From Promineifilum sp019695075 (GTDB taxonomy: Bacteria > Chloroflexota > Anaerolineae > Promineifilales > Promineifilaceae), in assembly GCA_026129185.1 (NCBI GenBank), contig JAHCIO010000003.1, forward strand, positions 1 to 64,000: a stretch of DNA of 64,000 bases. Direction: 5' to 3'. Made by a program: the position numbers and the translations under genes. Numbering within the stretch: the stretch's first letter is position 1; each line of letters opens with the position of its first letter. Of this stretch, positions 32,637-41,817 are shown one piece after another. The notes below the pieces were generated by a model. It saw nothing but the letters and a program-made list of their open reading frames with translations, had not been told where the DNA came from and searched no databases.

Positions 32637-35630
32637 ATGACAGAACCCGACCAACCGGCAGCCGGCCAGACCGGCGACAAGCAATACGTCCTCTCCGGCG
32701 ATTTTCGCGGAGCGATCGTCAACATCGAATCGACGTTCGTTGGCGCGTCGGCCGCGCAGGATGTCGAGGGCCAGCCGCCCGCGCCCGGCGACCCACCCTA
32801 TAAGGGGCTGGAGTCGTTCGGCGAGGCCGACGCCGAGCACTTCCTGGGCCGCGAACGGCTGACGGCGCGGTTGGCCGGCCGGCTGCGCGACGACCACTTT
32901 CTGGCCATCGTCGGCGCGTCGGGCAGCGGCAAGTCGTCGGTCGTGCGCGCCGGTCTCATTCCCGCCCTGCGCGCCGGCAAGCCGCTGGCCGATGGCGGCC
33001 TGCCGCCGGCCGGTTCGGCGCAATGGGCCGCCCGCGTGCTGACGCCCACCGCCCACCCGCTCGACGCCCTGGCCGTCGCCCTGACCGATGCGGCGATGCC
33101 CGACGAGGCCGCGGCGCTCTCGGCTCGCCTGGCCGCCGACCCCACGGCCCTGGCCGCGGCCGCCCGCGACCTGCTGACCAAAGAGGGCCGGCCGCGCCTG
33201 CTGCTGGTGCTCGACCAGTTCGAGGAGGCGTTCTCGCTGGCGCGCGACGCCGCCGAGCGGCGGGCGCTGTTCGACAACCTCGTCGCCGCTGTTGACCCGA
33301 CCGCCAATCACCCGATCACCATCGTCGTCGCCCTGCGGGCCGATTTCTACGCCCGCTTTGCCGAGCACGACGGCCTGCGCGACCTCGTCGCCCGCCACCA
33401 GGAGTACATCGGCGCGATGAGCCGCGAGGAGCTGTTCCGGGCCATCGTCGCCCCGGCGACGCGCGGCAACTGGAAGTTGCAAGAGGGGCTGGTCGAGTTG
33501 ATGCTCGACGACGCCGGCGACGAACCGGGCGCGCTGCCGCTGCTGTCTCATGCCCTGCTGGCCACCTGGCAGCGCCGCCGCGGCCGGACGATGACCCTGT
33601 CGGCCTACAAGGAAGCCGGCGGCGTGCGCGGCGCCATCGCCAAGACGGCCGAGGCCGTCTTCCAGCAGCGCCTGACGCCGGAGCAGCGCCCCATCGCTCG
33701 CGCCATCTTCGTCCGCCTGACCGAGTTGGGCGAGAGCGTTGACGCCGACACGCCCGACACGCGCCGCCGCGCCGTCTTCAGCGAACTCATCACCCGCGCC
33801 ACCGACACGCAGATGCTGGATGCCGTCCTCAACATCCTCGTCGATGCCCGGCTGGTCATCACCGATGTCGTGCCGCCGACGAACACGAAGATCGTCGAGG
33901 TGGCCCACGAGGCGCTCATCCGCGAATGGCCCACGTTGCGCGCCTGGCTCGATCAGGACCGCGAGGGCCTCATCCGCCAGCGCCAGCTGACTGAAGACGT
34001 CGGCGACTGGCTCAAGCTGGGCCGCGACCCCGGCGCGCTCTATCGCGGCGCGCGACTGGCCCGGACGTTGGAGTGGACGGCGGCCGCGCCCGACGCCCTC
34101 AGCGTCGACGAGGCCGAGTTCCTCGACGCCAGCCGGGCCGCTGCCGCCCGCGAGGCCCGCGCCCGCAGCACCCAGCGCGCCCTGGCGATCAGTTCGGTTG
34201 TGCTGCTGGTTCTGGCGGTTGTGGCGGCGCTATGGGCCTTCGACGTGATCTCGCCGCGCCCGGTTGACAAAATGGACGGCAACTTCAACATTGCCGTGGC
34301 TGACTTCGCCGTGCTCGACGAGGCCGGCCGGCTGGTGGACAGCGACGGCGGCCGGCGCGTGGCCGAGCGGCTGGGCAAGACGTTGCTGGCCGAATTCGCC
34401 GCCCAGCCGCCCCTGCCCACCCCTACCACCACCGCGCCCGCGCCTTTGCCGGCCGGGCAAGCGACCGCAGCGGCGGCTTTGCCACCGGACGTGGCGGTCT
34501 GGTTCGACGGCCCGGAGCTAGAGGAGCAACACAACGTCACCATCGGCGTCGTCGGCCTGCCGCCGCTAGAGGCCACGACGCCCACCGAGGCCTCGGAGGC
34601 GCTGAACGCCGACATGGTCATCCACGGCGACATGCGCCCGGCCGGCGACTTCAACAGCCTGACGCTGCGCTTCTACTTGCGGCAGCAGTACAAGGCCGAC
34701 TTCGGCCAGATGATCGGCTTCCACGAGTTCACCACGCGCGTGCCCGTCTTCGACCCGGACAACCCGCGCGAGGAAGTCTGGCGCGAGCTGGACCCGCTGG
34801 CCGGTGCGCTGGCATGGCTGATCCACGGCCTGCGGCAGGAGATTCTGGGCGATCAGGCCGCGGCGCTGGCGGCCTTCGAGCGGGCGGCGGCGCTGACGCC
34901 CGATTCCGACGTGGTGCAATACTTCCTGGGCCAGGAGCACATCTACAGCGCCCAGCGCAACGGCGGCGACGAGACGCAATTGGTCGCCGCCAATGCGGCC
35001 TTCGACGAGGCGCTGCGGCTGAACCCCGACAACCCCCGCGCTCTCATCGGCATCGGCAGCGTCCACTTCGTGCGCGCCCAGCGGCTGCTGAATGAGGCCG
35101 AGGCGCGCGGCGAGGGCGGCGACCCCGCCGTACTGGCCGCCGTGCGCCAGGAGGCTGAGGCGGCCCTGGAGCTATACACGCAGGTGGCCCTGCGCGGCGA
35201 GCAGATCGAGACCTACGGCGTGCCCGTGGCCGGCATCGCCCGCGTCGGCCGGGCCATCGCCCTGCGCTTGCTGGGCGAAGCGGCCTTTCAGGGCGGCGAC
35301 CCGGCCGCGGCCGAAGCCCACATCGACCAGGCCATCGCCGCGCTGGAGGCCGACCTCGGCCAACTCGACATTGCCAACGACCCCCGGCTGCTGGCGCAGG
35401 CCGACCAGGCTCTGGGCAGTGTCTATGAATGGAAGGCCTTCCTGCTGGGCCAGCGCGGCGCGGCCGATGAGGCCCAGGCCGCCCGCGACAAGGCCCTCGG
35501 CTTTTACAACGCCTGCGTCCGGCAGGGGGAAGACTTCCCCGTCGATGAGTATTTGGTCGACCATATTGTCGGCGAGCTGTGCGCGCCACGGGTGGCGGCG
35601 TTGCAAGCGCCGCAAGGAGTGGGAGGATGA
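32637..35630 (+). CDS. Transmembrane STAND NTPase (nSTAND1) with TPR sensor region
   Basis: 997 aa. PPYKGLESFGEADAEHFLGR (53-72) opens the nSTAND1 module; Walker A GASGSGKS (93-100), LLLVLDQFEEAF Walker B, and the winged-helix region follow. A single membrane helix lies at about 515-537, preceded by an Arg-rich segment, which predicts the NTPase inside and the C-terminus outside. The outer part has a TolB/CsgG-like block (NIAVADFAVLDEAG) and TPR-like helices (about 740-960). STAND proteins sense a trigger and oligomerise; a sensor across the membrane is uncommon. The next lipoprotein gene overlaps the stop (ATGA), so they probably form one system. Confidence 0.82.
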   Translation: MTEPDQPAAGQTGDKQYVLSGDFRGAIVNIESTFVGASAAQDVEGQPPAPGDPPYKGLESFGEADAEHFLGRERLTARLAGRLRDDHFLAIVGASGSGKSSVVRAGLIPALRAGKPLADGGLPPAGSAQWAARVLTPTAHPLDALAVALTDAAMPDEAAALSARLAADPTALAAAARDLLTKEGRPRLLLVLDQFEEAFSLARDAAERRALFDNLVAAVDPTANHPITIVVALRADFYARFAEHDGLRDLVARHQEYIGAMSREELFRAIVAPATRGNWKLQEGLVELMLDDAGDEPGALPLLSHALLATWQRRRGRTMTLSAYKEAGGVRGAIAKTAEAVFQQRLTPEQRPIARAIFVRLTELGESVDADTPDTRRRAVFSELITRATDTQMLDAVLNILVDARLVITDVVPPTNTKIVEVAHEALIREWPTLRAWLDQDREGLIRQRQLTEDVGDWLKLGRDPGALYRGARLARTLEWTAAAPDALSVDEAEFLDASRAAAAREARARSTQRALAISSVVLLVLAVVAALWAFDVISPRPVDKMDGNFNIAVADFAVLDEAGRLVDSDGGRRVAERLGKTLLAEFAAQPPLPTPTTTAPAPLPAGQATAAAALPPDVAVWFDGPELEEQHNVTIGVVGLPPLEATTPTEASEALNADMVIHGDMRPAGDFNSLTLRFYLRQQYKADFGQMIGFHEFTTRVPVFDPDNPREEVWRELDPLAGALAWLIHGLRQEILGDQAAALAAFERAAALTPDSDVVQYFLGQEHIYSAQRNGGDETQLVAANAAFDEALRLNPDNPRALIGIGSVHFVRAQRLLNEAEARGEGGDPAVLAAVRQEAEAALELYTQVALRGEQIETYGVPVAGIARVGRAIALRLLGEAAFQGGDPAAAEAHIDQAIAALEADLGQLDIANDPRLLAQADQALGSVYEWKAFLLGQRGAADEAQAARDKALGFYNACVRQGEDFPVDEYLVDHIVGELCAPRVAALQAPQGVGG

Positions 35631-36652
35631 CGCTGAGAGCAAGGTGGGCGGGTGTCGTATTGCTGGTGGCGCTGGCGCTGGCCGGCTGTGGCGGGGGCGG
35701 GGGCGAGGCCGAGCCGACCGTGCCGTCGTTGCCCACGGCGGACAATGGCGGCGCGATCGCTACGTCGGTGCAACAGACCATCGCCGCCATCGCCGTCGCC
35801 CAGACGGTGGCGGCCATGAGCGGAGCACAGCCGACGCCAACGACGGCAACCGCCGCCACGGCCGAGGTCGCCGCGCCGTCGCCGACGGCCGCGCCGCCGC
35901 CCACCGCCGCCGAGGCGGCCGCAGGCGCGTGCCGGGTCGTCAGCGGCGTCAATCTGCGGCCCGGCCCCGGCATGGCCTACGATCCGCCACTGGGCAGCCT
36001 GGGCGTCAACACACAACTGACGCCGCTGGCCTACCAGGCCGTCGGCTTCCCGCAAGGGCCGTGGCTCCAGGCGCAGGTGCAGGCCACCGGCCAGGTCGGC
36101 TGGGTCAGCGCGCAGCCGCGGTACGTCCAGTGCGACTTCGACCCGACCACGCTGCCCCCGGCCAGCTTCCCGCCCACGCCGCCGCCGCCGACCGCGCCGC
36201 CGCCGGCTATCGCCCCCACGGCTACCCGTCCGCTGGCCTCGGCCCCGCCCGACATCGACAACGACGCCCCCGGCGGCAGCTTCCCCAGCACCGGCGTTAC
36301 CGGCAACGTCATCGTCGATCCAGCCTTTCTCTTCCGCATGGAGGTCTTCGACGAGGCCGTGGGCAACCACGACGGCGCGGGCATCCAGTTCGTCGTCTTC
36401 GACATCTCCGGCAACGGCATCAGCTATTCGCGCCAGGAGAACAACGCCCATTACTGCGTCTTCGGCGGCGGCGAGCCAACCTGCAACCCGTGGCCGACCG
36501 ACGACCAGGGGCGCTACACCTGGGGCGAGGGCGGCGACGTGGTCGAGACGGGTGACTACTTCGCCTCGATCACCGTCACGGCCGAGAACGCCGACCCGGA
36601 GTTCAATGGCGTGTGGAACTGGAACTTCCCATTCCACGTGACCGTGCCGTAA
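35627..36652 (+). CDS. SH3-domain lipoprotein coupled to the STAND protein
   Basis: 341 aa, start overlapping the STAND stop with GGGAGG just before it. Signal peptide and lipobox LALAGC (Cys at about 21), a Thr/Ala/Pro-rich linker, an SH3b-like domain (CRVVSGVNLRPGPGMAYD to about 185), a Pro-rich stretch, then a C-terminal domain with DIDNDAPGG, AVGNHDGAGIQF, YCVFGGGEPTCNPWP and GRYTWGEGG. The last domain is shared with the next gene. It sits outside the membrane, where it could present a ligand to the STAND sensor. Confidence 0.75.
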   Translation: MTLRARWAGVVLLVALALAGCGGGGGEAEPTVPSLPTADNGGAIATSVQQTIAAIAVAQTVAAMSGAQPTPTTATAATAEVAAPSPTAAPPPTAAEAAAGACRVVSGVNLRPGPGMAYDPPLGSLGVNTQLTPLAYQAVGFPQGPWLQAQVQATGQVGWVSAQPRYVQCDFDPTTLPPASFPPTPPPPTAPPPAIAPTATRPLASAPPDIDNDAPGGSFPSTGVTGNVIVDPAFLFRMEVFDEAVGNHDGAGIQFVVFDISGNGISYSRQENNAHYCVFGGGEPTCNPWPTDDQGRYTWGEGGDVVETGDYFASITVTAENADPEFNGVWNWNFPFHVTVP

Positions 36653-36677
36653 TGGCCCGTAGGGCAAGTGCTAGACG

Positions 36678-37235
36678 ATGAGCAAGATGGGCCGCGTCAC
36701 CGTGGGGCTGTTGGCGCTGATCCTGTTGGTAGCGGCATTGGCGGCCTGCGCGCAGGCCGCCGCGCCGGAGCCGACGGCCGCGCCGCCGGAGGCCGTTGCC
36801 GCCGGCCCGCCCTCTGACCGACCGCCGGACGTGGACAACGACGCCCCGGCCGGCGAGTGCGAGGGCACGGCCAACATCCTCAGCCGCGTCGATCTCACCC
36901 CCAGCGCGCTCTTCCGCGCCGTGGCCCTCGACAACCGCGTCGGCAACCACGACGGCGATGGCATTGTCGGCGTGCGCTTCACCGTGACGGGCGAGAACCT
37001 GTCTTTCGTGAAGGACGAAGTGACCGCGCCCTATTGCGCCTTCGGTGGTAACGAGCCGGCCTGCGGCGTGTGGCCGCGCGACGAAGCCGGCCGCTACACC
37101 TGGGGCGTCGGCGGGCCGCGGGTGCAGTCGGGGCGCTTTCACGTCCGGGTCGAGGTCGTGTCCGAGCAACCCGACTCCGTCACCGGTCGCGCCGGCTGCG
37201 ACTGGGAGTTCGACATGCAGGTTTCCATGCCCTAG
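36678..37235 (+). CDS. Lipoprotein paralogous to the preceding C-terminal domain
   Basis: 185 aa. Signal peptide ending LAACAQ (lipobox Cys about 24), then one copy of the domain of the previous gene: DVDNDAPAG, RVGNHDGDGIVG, YCAFGGNEPACGVWP, GRYTWGVGG. The conserved Cys pair (YC and PxC) could form a disulfide. It lies 25 nt after the previous gene in the same operon. The domain is not one I recognise. Confidence 0.7.
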   Translation: MSKMGRVTVGLLALILLVAALAACAQAAAPEPTAAPPEAVAAGPPSDRPPDVDNDAPAGECEGTANILSRVDLTPSALFRAVALDNRVGNHDGDGIVGVRFTVTGENLSFVKDEVTAPYCAFGGNEPACGVWPRDEAGRYTWGVGGPRVQSGRFHVRVEVVSEQPDSVTGRAGCDWEFDMQVSMP

Positions 37236-37272
37236 TCCCTAATCCCTATTCCCTACTCCCTGCCTATCCCTA
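37234..37272 (+). repeat. TCCCTAn heptamer repeats
   Basis: Units TCCCTAA, TCCCTAT, TCCCTAC, TCCCTGCC and ATCCCTAG in tandem fill the gap between the lipoprotein stop and the dinG promoter. Confidence 0.75.
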
Positions 37273-37282
37273 GAACAAATGA

Positions 37283-37288
37283 TATAAT
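37283..37288 (+). promoter_or_regulatory. Leaderless-type -10 box (TATAAT) for dinG
   Basis: TATAAT ends 8 nt before the ATG at 37297; the intervening CTCCCTCC is the opposite of a Shine-Dalgarno. Confidence 0.65.
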
Positions 37289-37296
37289 CTCCCTCC

Positions 37297-40122
37297 ATGA
37301 CGACCACCTACGTGGCCATCGATCTGGAGACGACTGGCCTGGACCCCACCCGCGACGCCATCATCGAAGTCGCCGTTGTCACTTTCCGCGGCAACGACAT
37401 CATCGATGAGTTCGCCGCGCTGGTCAATCCCCTGCGCGACATCCCGCCCTACGTCAGCCAGCTGACCGGCATCACCGACGCGATGGTCGCCGACGCGCCC
37501 AGCCTCTTCAGCCTGCGCTCGCGCCTGCGGAGCAAGCTGGCCGACCACGTCATCGTCGGCCACAACGTCGAGTTCGACCTGGGCTTCCTGCGCGAGGCCG
37601 GGCTGGCCATCGGCAGTCCACGCATCGACACGATCACCCTGGCGTCGATCCTCGTGCCGGAGGCGGGCCGCTATAACCTGGGCGCGCTGGCCGAGTTTCT
37701 GAACTTCCCCCAGGCCGACCGCAACGGCCACCGCGCGCTGGCCGACACGGAACAGACCATCGAGCTGTTCCTGGCCCTGCGTGAGCGGGCGATGGCGCTG
37801 TCGTTGGCCCAGCTGGAGGAGATCGTCGGCGCGGGGCAGCGGCTGGGCTGGCCGGAGACGCGCTTCTTCGAGGACGTGTTGGCCGAGCGGGCGCGCCACG
37901 CCTTCGAGGGGGATGAATTGCGCGCGCGCGGCCAGCTCGTGTCCCTCTATCATGCCCCCAAGCTGGAGGGGCGCACGCTCGTGCCGGCCGAGTCGCCCGC
38001 GCCGCTGGACATTCCCTGGCTGATGTCGCTCATCCGGCCGGGTGGCCACTTCGACCGCGCTTTCCCCGACTTCGAGCACCGCCCGCAGCAGGTGGCCATG
38101 ATGCGCGCTGTGGCCGAGGCCTTCAACGAGGGCCGCCAGGTGCTGGTGGAGGCGGGCACGGGCACGGGCAAGAGCCTGGGCTACCTTCTGCCGGCCGCTT
38201 TCTGGGCCACGGAGAACGGCCGGCGCGTCGTCATCTCCACCAACACAATTAACCTGCAAGACCAGTTGGTTCAGAAGGACGTGCCCGCGCTGCGCGACGC
38301 GCTGAACCTTGACCTGCGCTGGGCGGTGCGCAAGGGGCGCAGCAACTATCTATGCACCCGTCTCTTCCAGCAGATGCGCCGCAGCGGCCCCAAGGATGCC
38401 GACGAGATGGTTCTCTACAGCCGCATCCTGCTGTGGTTGCCCCACAGCCAGACGGGCGACGTCAGCGAGATCATCCTGCGGACGCCGGGCGAGCGGCTGG
38501 CCTGGTCACGGCTGAGCGGCCAGAACCCGACCTGCACCGCCGACCAGTGCGCCGCCGAGAACTGCCCCCTCCACATCGCCCGCCGCCGCTCCGAACTGGC
38601 CCATCTGGTCGTCATTAACCACTCGTTGCTGCTGGCCGATATGGCCGCCGACGGCATGGTCTTGCCGGGGTACAGCGATCTGATCATCGACGAAGCCCAC
38701 CACCTGGAGGCGGCCGTCACCGATGGCCTGAGCTTCCGCGCCGACCGGCGCTCGCTGGAGACAATTCTGGAGGAGGCGTCGCGGCCGCGCGCCGGCCTGG
38801 TCGCCAACGCCCAGCAGCGCATCGGCGGCGTCGCCCCGCGCGAGGTCGTCGCCACTATTGACAGCCTGGCCGATGGCTTGCGCGCCGACGCCCAGGCGGC
38901 CATCTTCCAGACCCAGGACTGGTTCACCACCGTCGACTTTTTCATGCGCAGCCAGGAACGGGAGCGCAGCCAGTTCGCCACGCAGTTGCGCCTGACGGCC
39001 GGCGTCCGCGCCCAGCCCGACTACCACCTCATCGAGGAGGGCTGGACCGATCTGAGCCGCGTCTACGCCGCCGTCGTCAAGGGCTTCAGGCGAATGATCG
39101 AAATCCTGGCCGATCTGAGCCACACGGTTGACATCGAGGGCGAGGACGAACTGCGCGCGGCGCTCATCAACAACGCGCAGATGCTCGAAGAGGCCCGGCA
39201 GAACCTCGACGCGCTCATCTCCAAGCCCAACGCCGAGATGATCTACTGGGTCGAGCAGTACCGGGACAACATCTCGCTCCGCTCCGCGCCGCTGCACGTC
39301 GGCCCGCTGGTGGATAAGTACATCTTCCAGGCCAAGGAGACAGTTGTGCTGACCTCGGCCACGTTGCGCACGGCCGGCTATGGGCGGACGGAATCGACCT
39401 TTGCCTATCTGCGCGACCGGCTCAGCGCCCACGACGCCGACGAACTGGCCGTCGGCTCGCCCTTCGATTACAAGAACAGTACGCTGCTCTATCTGGTGAC
39501 CGACATCCCGGAGCCGAACCAGCCCGGCTACCAGCGCATGCTGGAGGCGGCCATCGTCGATACGGCCGTGGCCCTGGGCGGGCGGACGCTGGTGCTCTTC
39601 ACGGCCAACAACCACCTCAGCCAGACGGCCGCGGCCATCGAGGATCGGCTGACCCGCCACAACATCACCACGCTGGCCCAGGGCGGCAGCGCCTCGCGGC
39701 AGCAGCTCCTGGAGCAGTTCCGGCGCGAGGGCGGGCGCAGCGTCTTGCTGGGCACGCGCTCCTTCTGGGAGGGGGTGGATGTGCCCGGCCCGGCCCTGAC
39801 GGCGCTGCTCATCGCCAAGTTGCCTTTCGACGTGCCCACCGACCCCATCTTCGCCGCGCGCTCGGAGACCTACGAGAACCCCTTCTTTGAGTACTCCATC
39901 CCGGAGGCGGTGTTGCGTTTCCGGCAGGGCTTCGGCCGGCTCATCCGGCGCGGCACCGACGAGGGCGTCGTCATCTGCCTGGACAAGCGCCTGCTGACCA
40001 AGCGCTACGGCGATCTGTTTCTGGAGGCGCTGCCGGCCTGCACGGTCGTTCGTCAGCGCGCCGACCGCATTGAGGAGCTGGTGCTACGCTGGCTGGCGCG
40101 CGACCGCAGCCGCAAGTTGTAG
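37297..40122 (+). CDS. dinG: DinG-type helicase with N-terminal DnaQ exonuclease
   Basis: 941 aa, the size and order of the Bacillus-type DinG. Exonuclease domain: AIDLETTGL (D9, E11), GHNVEFDLGFL and HRALADTEQT. Helicase: EAGTGTGKS (Walker A, about 285), LIIDEAHHLE (about 463), and C-terminal motifs VLFTANNHL, LLGTRSFWEGVDVPG and RQGFGRLIRRGTDEG. Four Cys (YLC at about 352, and PTCTADQCAAENC at about 410-422) fit an XPD-type iron-sulfur site. Likely acts in DNA repair. Confidence 0.9.
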   Translation: MTTTYVAIDLETTGLDPTRDAIIEVAVVTFRGNDIIDEFAALVNPLRDIPPYVSQLTGITDAMVADAPSLFSLRSRLRSKLADHVIVGHNVEFDLGFLREAGLAIGSPRIDTITLASILVPEAGRYNLGALAEFLNFPQADRNGHRALADTEQTIELFLALRERAMALSLAQLEEIVGAGQRLGWPETRFFEDVLAERARHAFEGDELRARGQLVSLYHAPKLEGRTLVPAESPAPLDIPWLMSLIRPGGHFDRAFPDFEHRPQQVAMMRAVAEAFNEGRQVLVEAGTGTGKSLGYLLPAAFWATENGRRVVISTNTINLQDQLVQKDVPALRDALNLDLRWAVRKGRSNYLCTRLFQQMRRSGPKDADEMVLYSRILLWLPHSQTGDVSEIILRTPGERLAWSRLSGQNPTCTADQCAAENCPLHIARRRSELAHLVVINHSLLLADMAADGMVLPGYSDLIIDEAHHLEAAVTDGLSFRADRRSLETILEEASRPRAGLVANAQQRIGGVAPREVVATIDSLADGLRADAQAAIFQTQDWFTTVDFFMRSQERERSQFATQLRLTAGVRAQPDYHLIEEGWTDLSRVYAAVVKGFRRMIEILADLSHTVDIEGEDELRAALINNAQMLEEARQNLDALISKPNAEMIYWVEQYRDNISLRSAPLHVGPLVDKYIFQAKETVVLTSATLRTAGYGRTESTFAYLRDRLSAHDADELAVGSPFDYKNSTLLYLVTDIPEPNQPGYQRMLEAAIVDTAVALGGRTLVLFTANNHLSQTAAAIEDRLTRHNITTLAQGGSASRQQLLEQFRREGGRSVLLGTRSFWEGVDVPGPALTALLIAKLPFDVPTDPIFAARSETYENPFFEYSIPEAVLRFRQGFGRLIRRGTDEGVVICLDKRLLTKRYGDLFLEALPACTVVRQRADRIEELVLRWLARDRSRKL

Positions 40123-40126
40123 TTTC

Positions 40127-41695
40127 CTACTGGGGCAGCGCGCCGGCGACGGCGACACTGTCCAGGATGTGGTTACACGCCTCCAACTCGGCCTGGGTCA
40201 CGTACTGGCACTGAAAGATGACGACGTGGGAACCGTCGGCGGCTGTGCCGGCGGCGACGTAGATGTTGCCCTGCCCGGTGCAGGCGGAGTAAGTATCGTA
40301 GACGCCGGTGTAGACCCCGAAGCTGGTGTCGAAGCGGCCGTCGTAGGTGCAGGCCGTGGCGTAGACGCTCTTGTAGAAGTCGAGATTGGCCTGGCCGCCG
40401 TCGCTCAGGGTGGCGCTGGCGAGAAGATCGACGCCCGGCGCGTTATAAGCCCCATGCAAGGCGCTAATGCTGGGCGCAACGGTCAGATGCGCGCCCGCCA
40501 GGACGCCGCTGGAATCGAACCAGTTCGAGCCGTCCACCTCGCCCCACTCGACCGGCATCTCAGCGCTGAGCGCGCCGGAAACGTCCGTGACGCTGACGTA
40601 ATTGCCGCTCAGAAGAGCGGTGTTCGGCGTGGCCACGACAAAGGGCGTTGTGGTGGACGCAAAGTCGCTAACAGAGGAAGACGAGCCGAGCCACGCAAAA
40701 ATCAGCCACACGATCAACACCAGCATTGCCAATGCGCCGAAGACCAGTCCAGCGATGGCGACGCCGCCCAGCATACAGCCGCGTTGCCGGCTCGGCTTGG
40801 CCGGCGCTTGGGCCGCGGCGGATGATGGGGCGGCGAATGGCTGCGCCTGCCGGGCCGCGAGAGGTGGCTGGGGTGGTGCCGGCGGGGCTGCGCGTCCGGC
40901 CAGCGCCTGCTCAAAGCGGGCGGCGCTGGCCAGTCGTTGGCTGATCGACGGGTTCATCGCCGCGACGATGGCCTGGGCAGTCGCGCCGCTGACGGCCGAG
41001 TTGATCTGCTGCACGGGCGTCAACACCTGGCTCTCGCTAATGATATCGATCGCCTCCGGCGGCGTCTGGCCGGTCAACAGCGTATAGAGCGTCGCCCCCA
41101 GCGCGTAAACGTCACTGCGCGCGTCGGTCTTGCCGAAGCCGTATTGCTCCGGCGGGCTATAGCCGGGCGTGATGGCGCGCGCGCCCACGGTCGTGCCGCG
41201 CTGCGCGTCGTAGAGCTTGGAGATGCCGAAGTCCACCAGCATCGCCCGGCCTTCGGCGGTGACGATGATATTATCGGGCTTGATGTCGCGGTGGATGATC
41301 GGCGGCGTGCGCGTGTGCAGGTATTCCACAGCCTCGCAGATCTGATGAATCCACTGCCGCGCCTCGGCCTCATTGAGCGGCCCGCCGCGGTCGCGCAACA
41401 TCTGGGCCAGGCTGCGGCCCTCGATGAAGTCCATGACCAGGTATTGGCCCTGATTCGGTAAGATGAAGTGGTCGATGACGCGGGGGAGATTAGGGTGGCG
41501 CAGGCCGGCCAACAACCTGGCCTCCTGCTCAAACTGCCGCTGCGATTCGGGGCCGCTATCGACGTTCTCTTTCAGAGCGACCGGCTGCGACAGGGCCATG
41601 TCCCAGGCACGATAGACCGCGCCAAAACCGCCCTGGCCGACGAGGCGCGCAATACGATAACGATTGTGAATGACAGAACCAATGTCTAGCGTCAC
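40127..41695 (-). CDS. Transmembrane Ser/Thr protein kinase with extracytoplasmic domain
   Basis: 522 aa from GTG at 41695, preceded by GGAGGG at 3 nt. Kinase domain 13-265: GQGGFGAVY, K42, HRDIKPDN (135-142), DFG (155-157), GYSPPEQY. Pro/Ala linker, one membrane helix (about 309-337), then an outer domain 364-522 with WGEVDGSNW, ACTYDGRFD, VYTGVYDTYSAC and paired Cys (C449, C472). That domain is homologous to the C-terminus of the neighbouring HtrA-like protease. All catalytic residues are present. It should sense something outside and phosphorylate cytoplasmic proteins. Confidence 0.87.
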   Translation of the reverse strand: MTLDIGSVIHNRYRIARLVGQGGFGAVYRAWDMALSQPVALKENVDSGPESQRQFEQEARLLAGLRHPNLPRVIDHFILPNQGQYLVMDFIEGRSLAQMLRDRGGPLNEAEARQWIHQICEAVEYLHTRTPPIIHRDIKPDNIIVTAEGRAMLVDFGISKLYDAQRGTTVGARAITPGYSPPEQYGFGKTDARSDVYALGATLYTLLTGQTPPEAIDIISESQVLTPVQQINSAVSGATAQAIVAAMNPSISQRLASAARFEQALAGRAAPPAPPQPPLAARQAQPFAAPSSAAAQAPAKPSRQRGCMLGGVAIAGLVFGALAMLVLIVWLIFAWLGSSSSVSDFASTTTPFVVATPNTALLSGNYVSVTDVSGALSAEMPVEWGEVDGSNWFDSSGVLAGAHLTVAPSISALHGAYNAPGVDLLASATLSDGGQANLDFYKSVYATACTYDGRFDTSFGVYTGVYDTYSACTGQGNIYVAAGTAADGSHVVIFQCQYVTQAELEACNHILDSVAVAGALPQ

Positions 41696-41765
41696 GTTCC
41701 CTCCGAGCGCGACATCCACCGGCAGCCCCGAGCGCCCCCCGACGCCCGCGCCGCCCAAGCCGACG

Positions 41766-41804
41766 AAAAGCGCTGGGGCGAGCCGTAGTGGCCCGCCCCA
41801 GCGC
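41766..41804 (-). terminator. Intrinsic terminator after the HtrA-like gene
   Basis: On the minus strand an 11-bp perfect GC-rich stem (arms at 41794-41804 and 41770-41780) is followed by TTTTCG. It lies 14 nt past the protease stop and separates it from the kinase, so the two genes are not simply one operon. Confidence 0.8.
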
Positions 41805-41817
41805 CAGCCCGCTTACA

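Noticed and set aside
40500..40540. GTTCGAGCC resembling a tRNA T-arm
   Set aside because: It lies inside the kinase coding sequence and no acceptor stem or anticodon arm surrounds it. No tRNA or rRNA gene was seen in the window.
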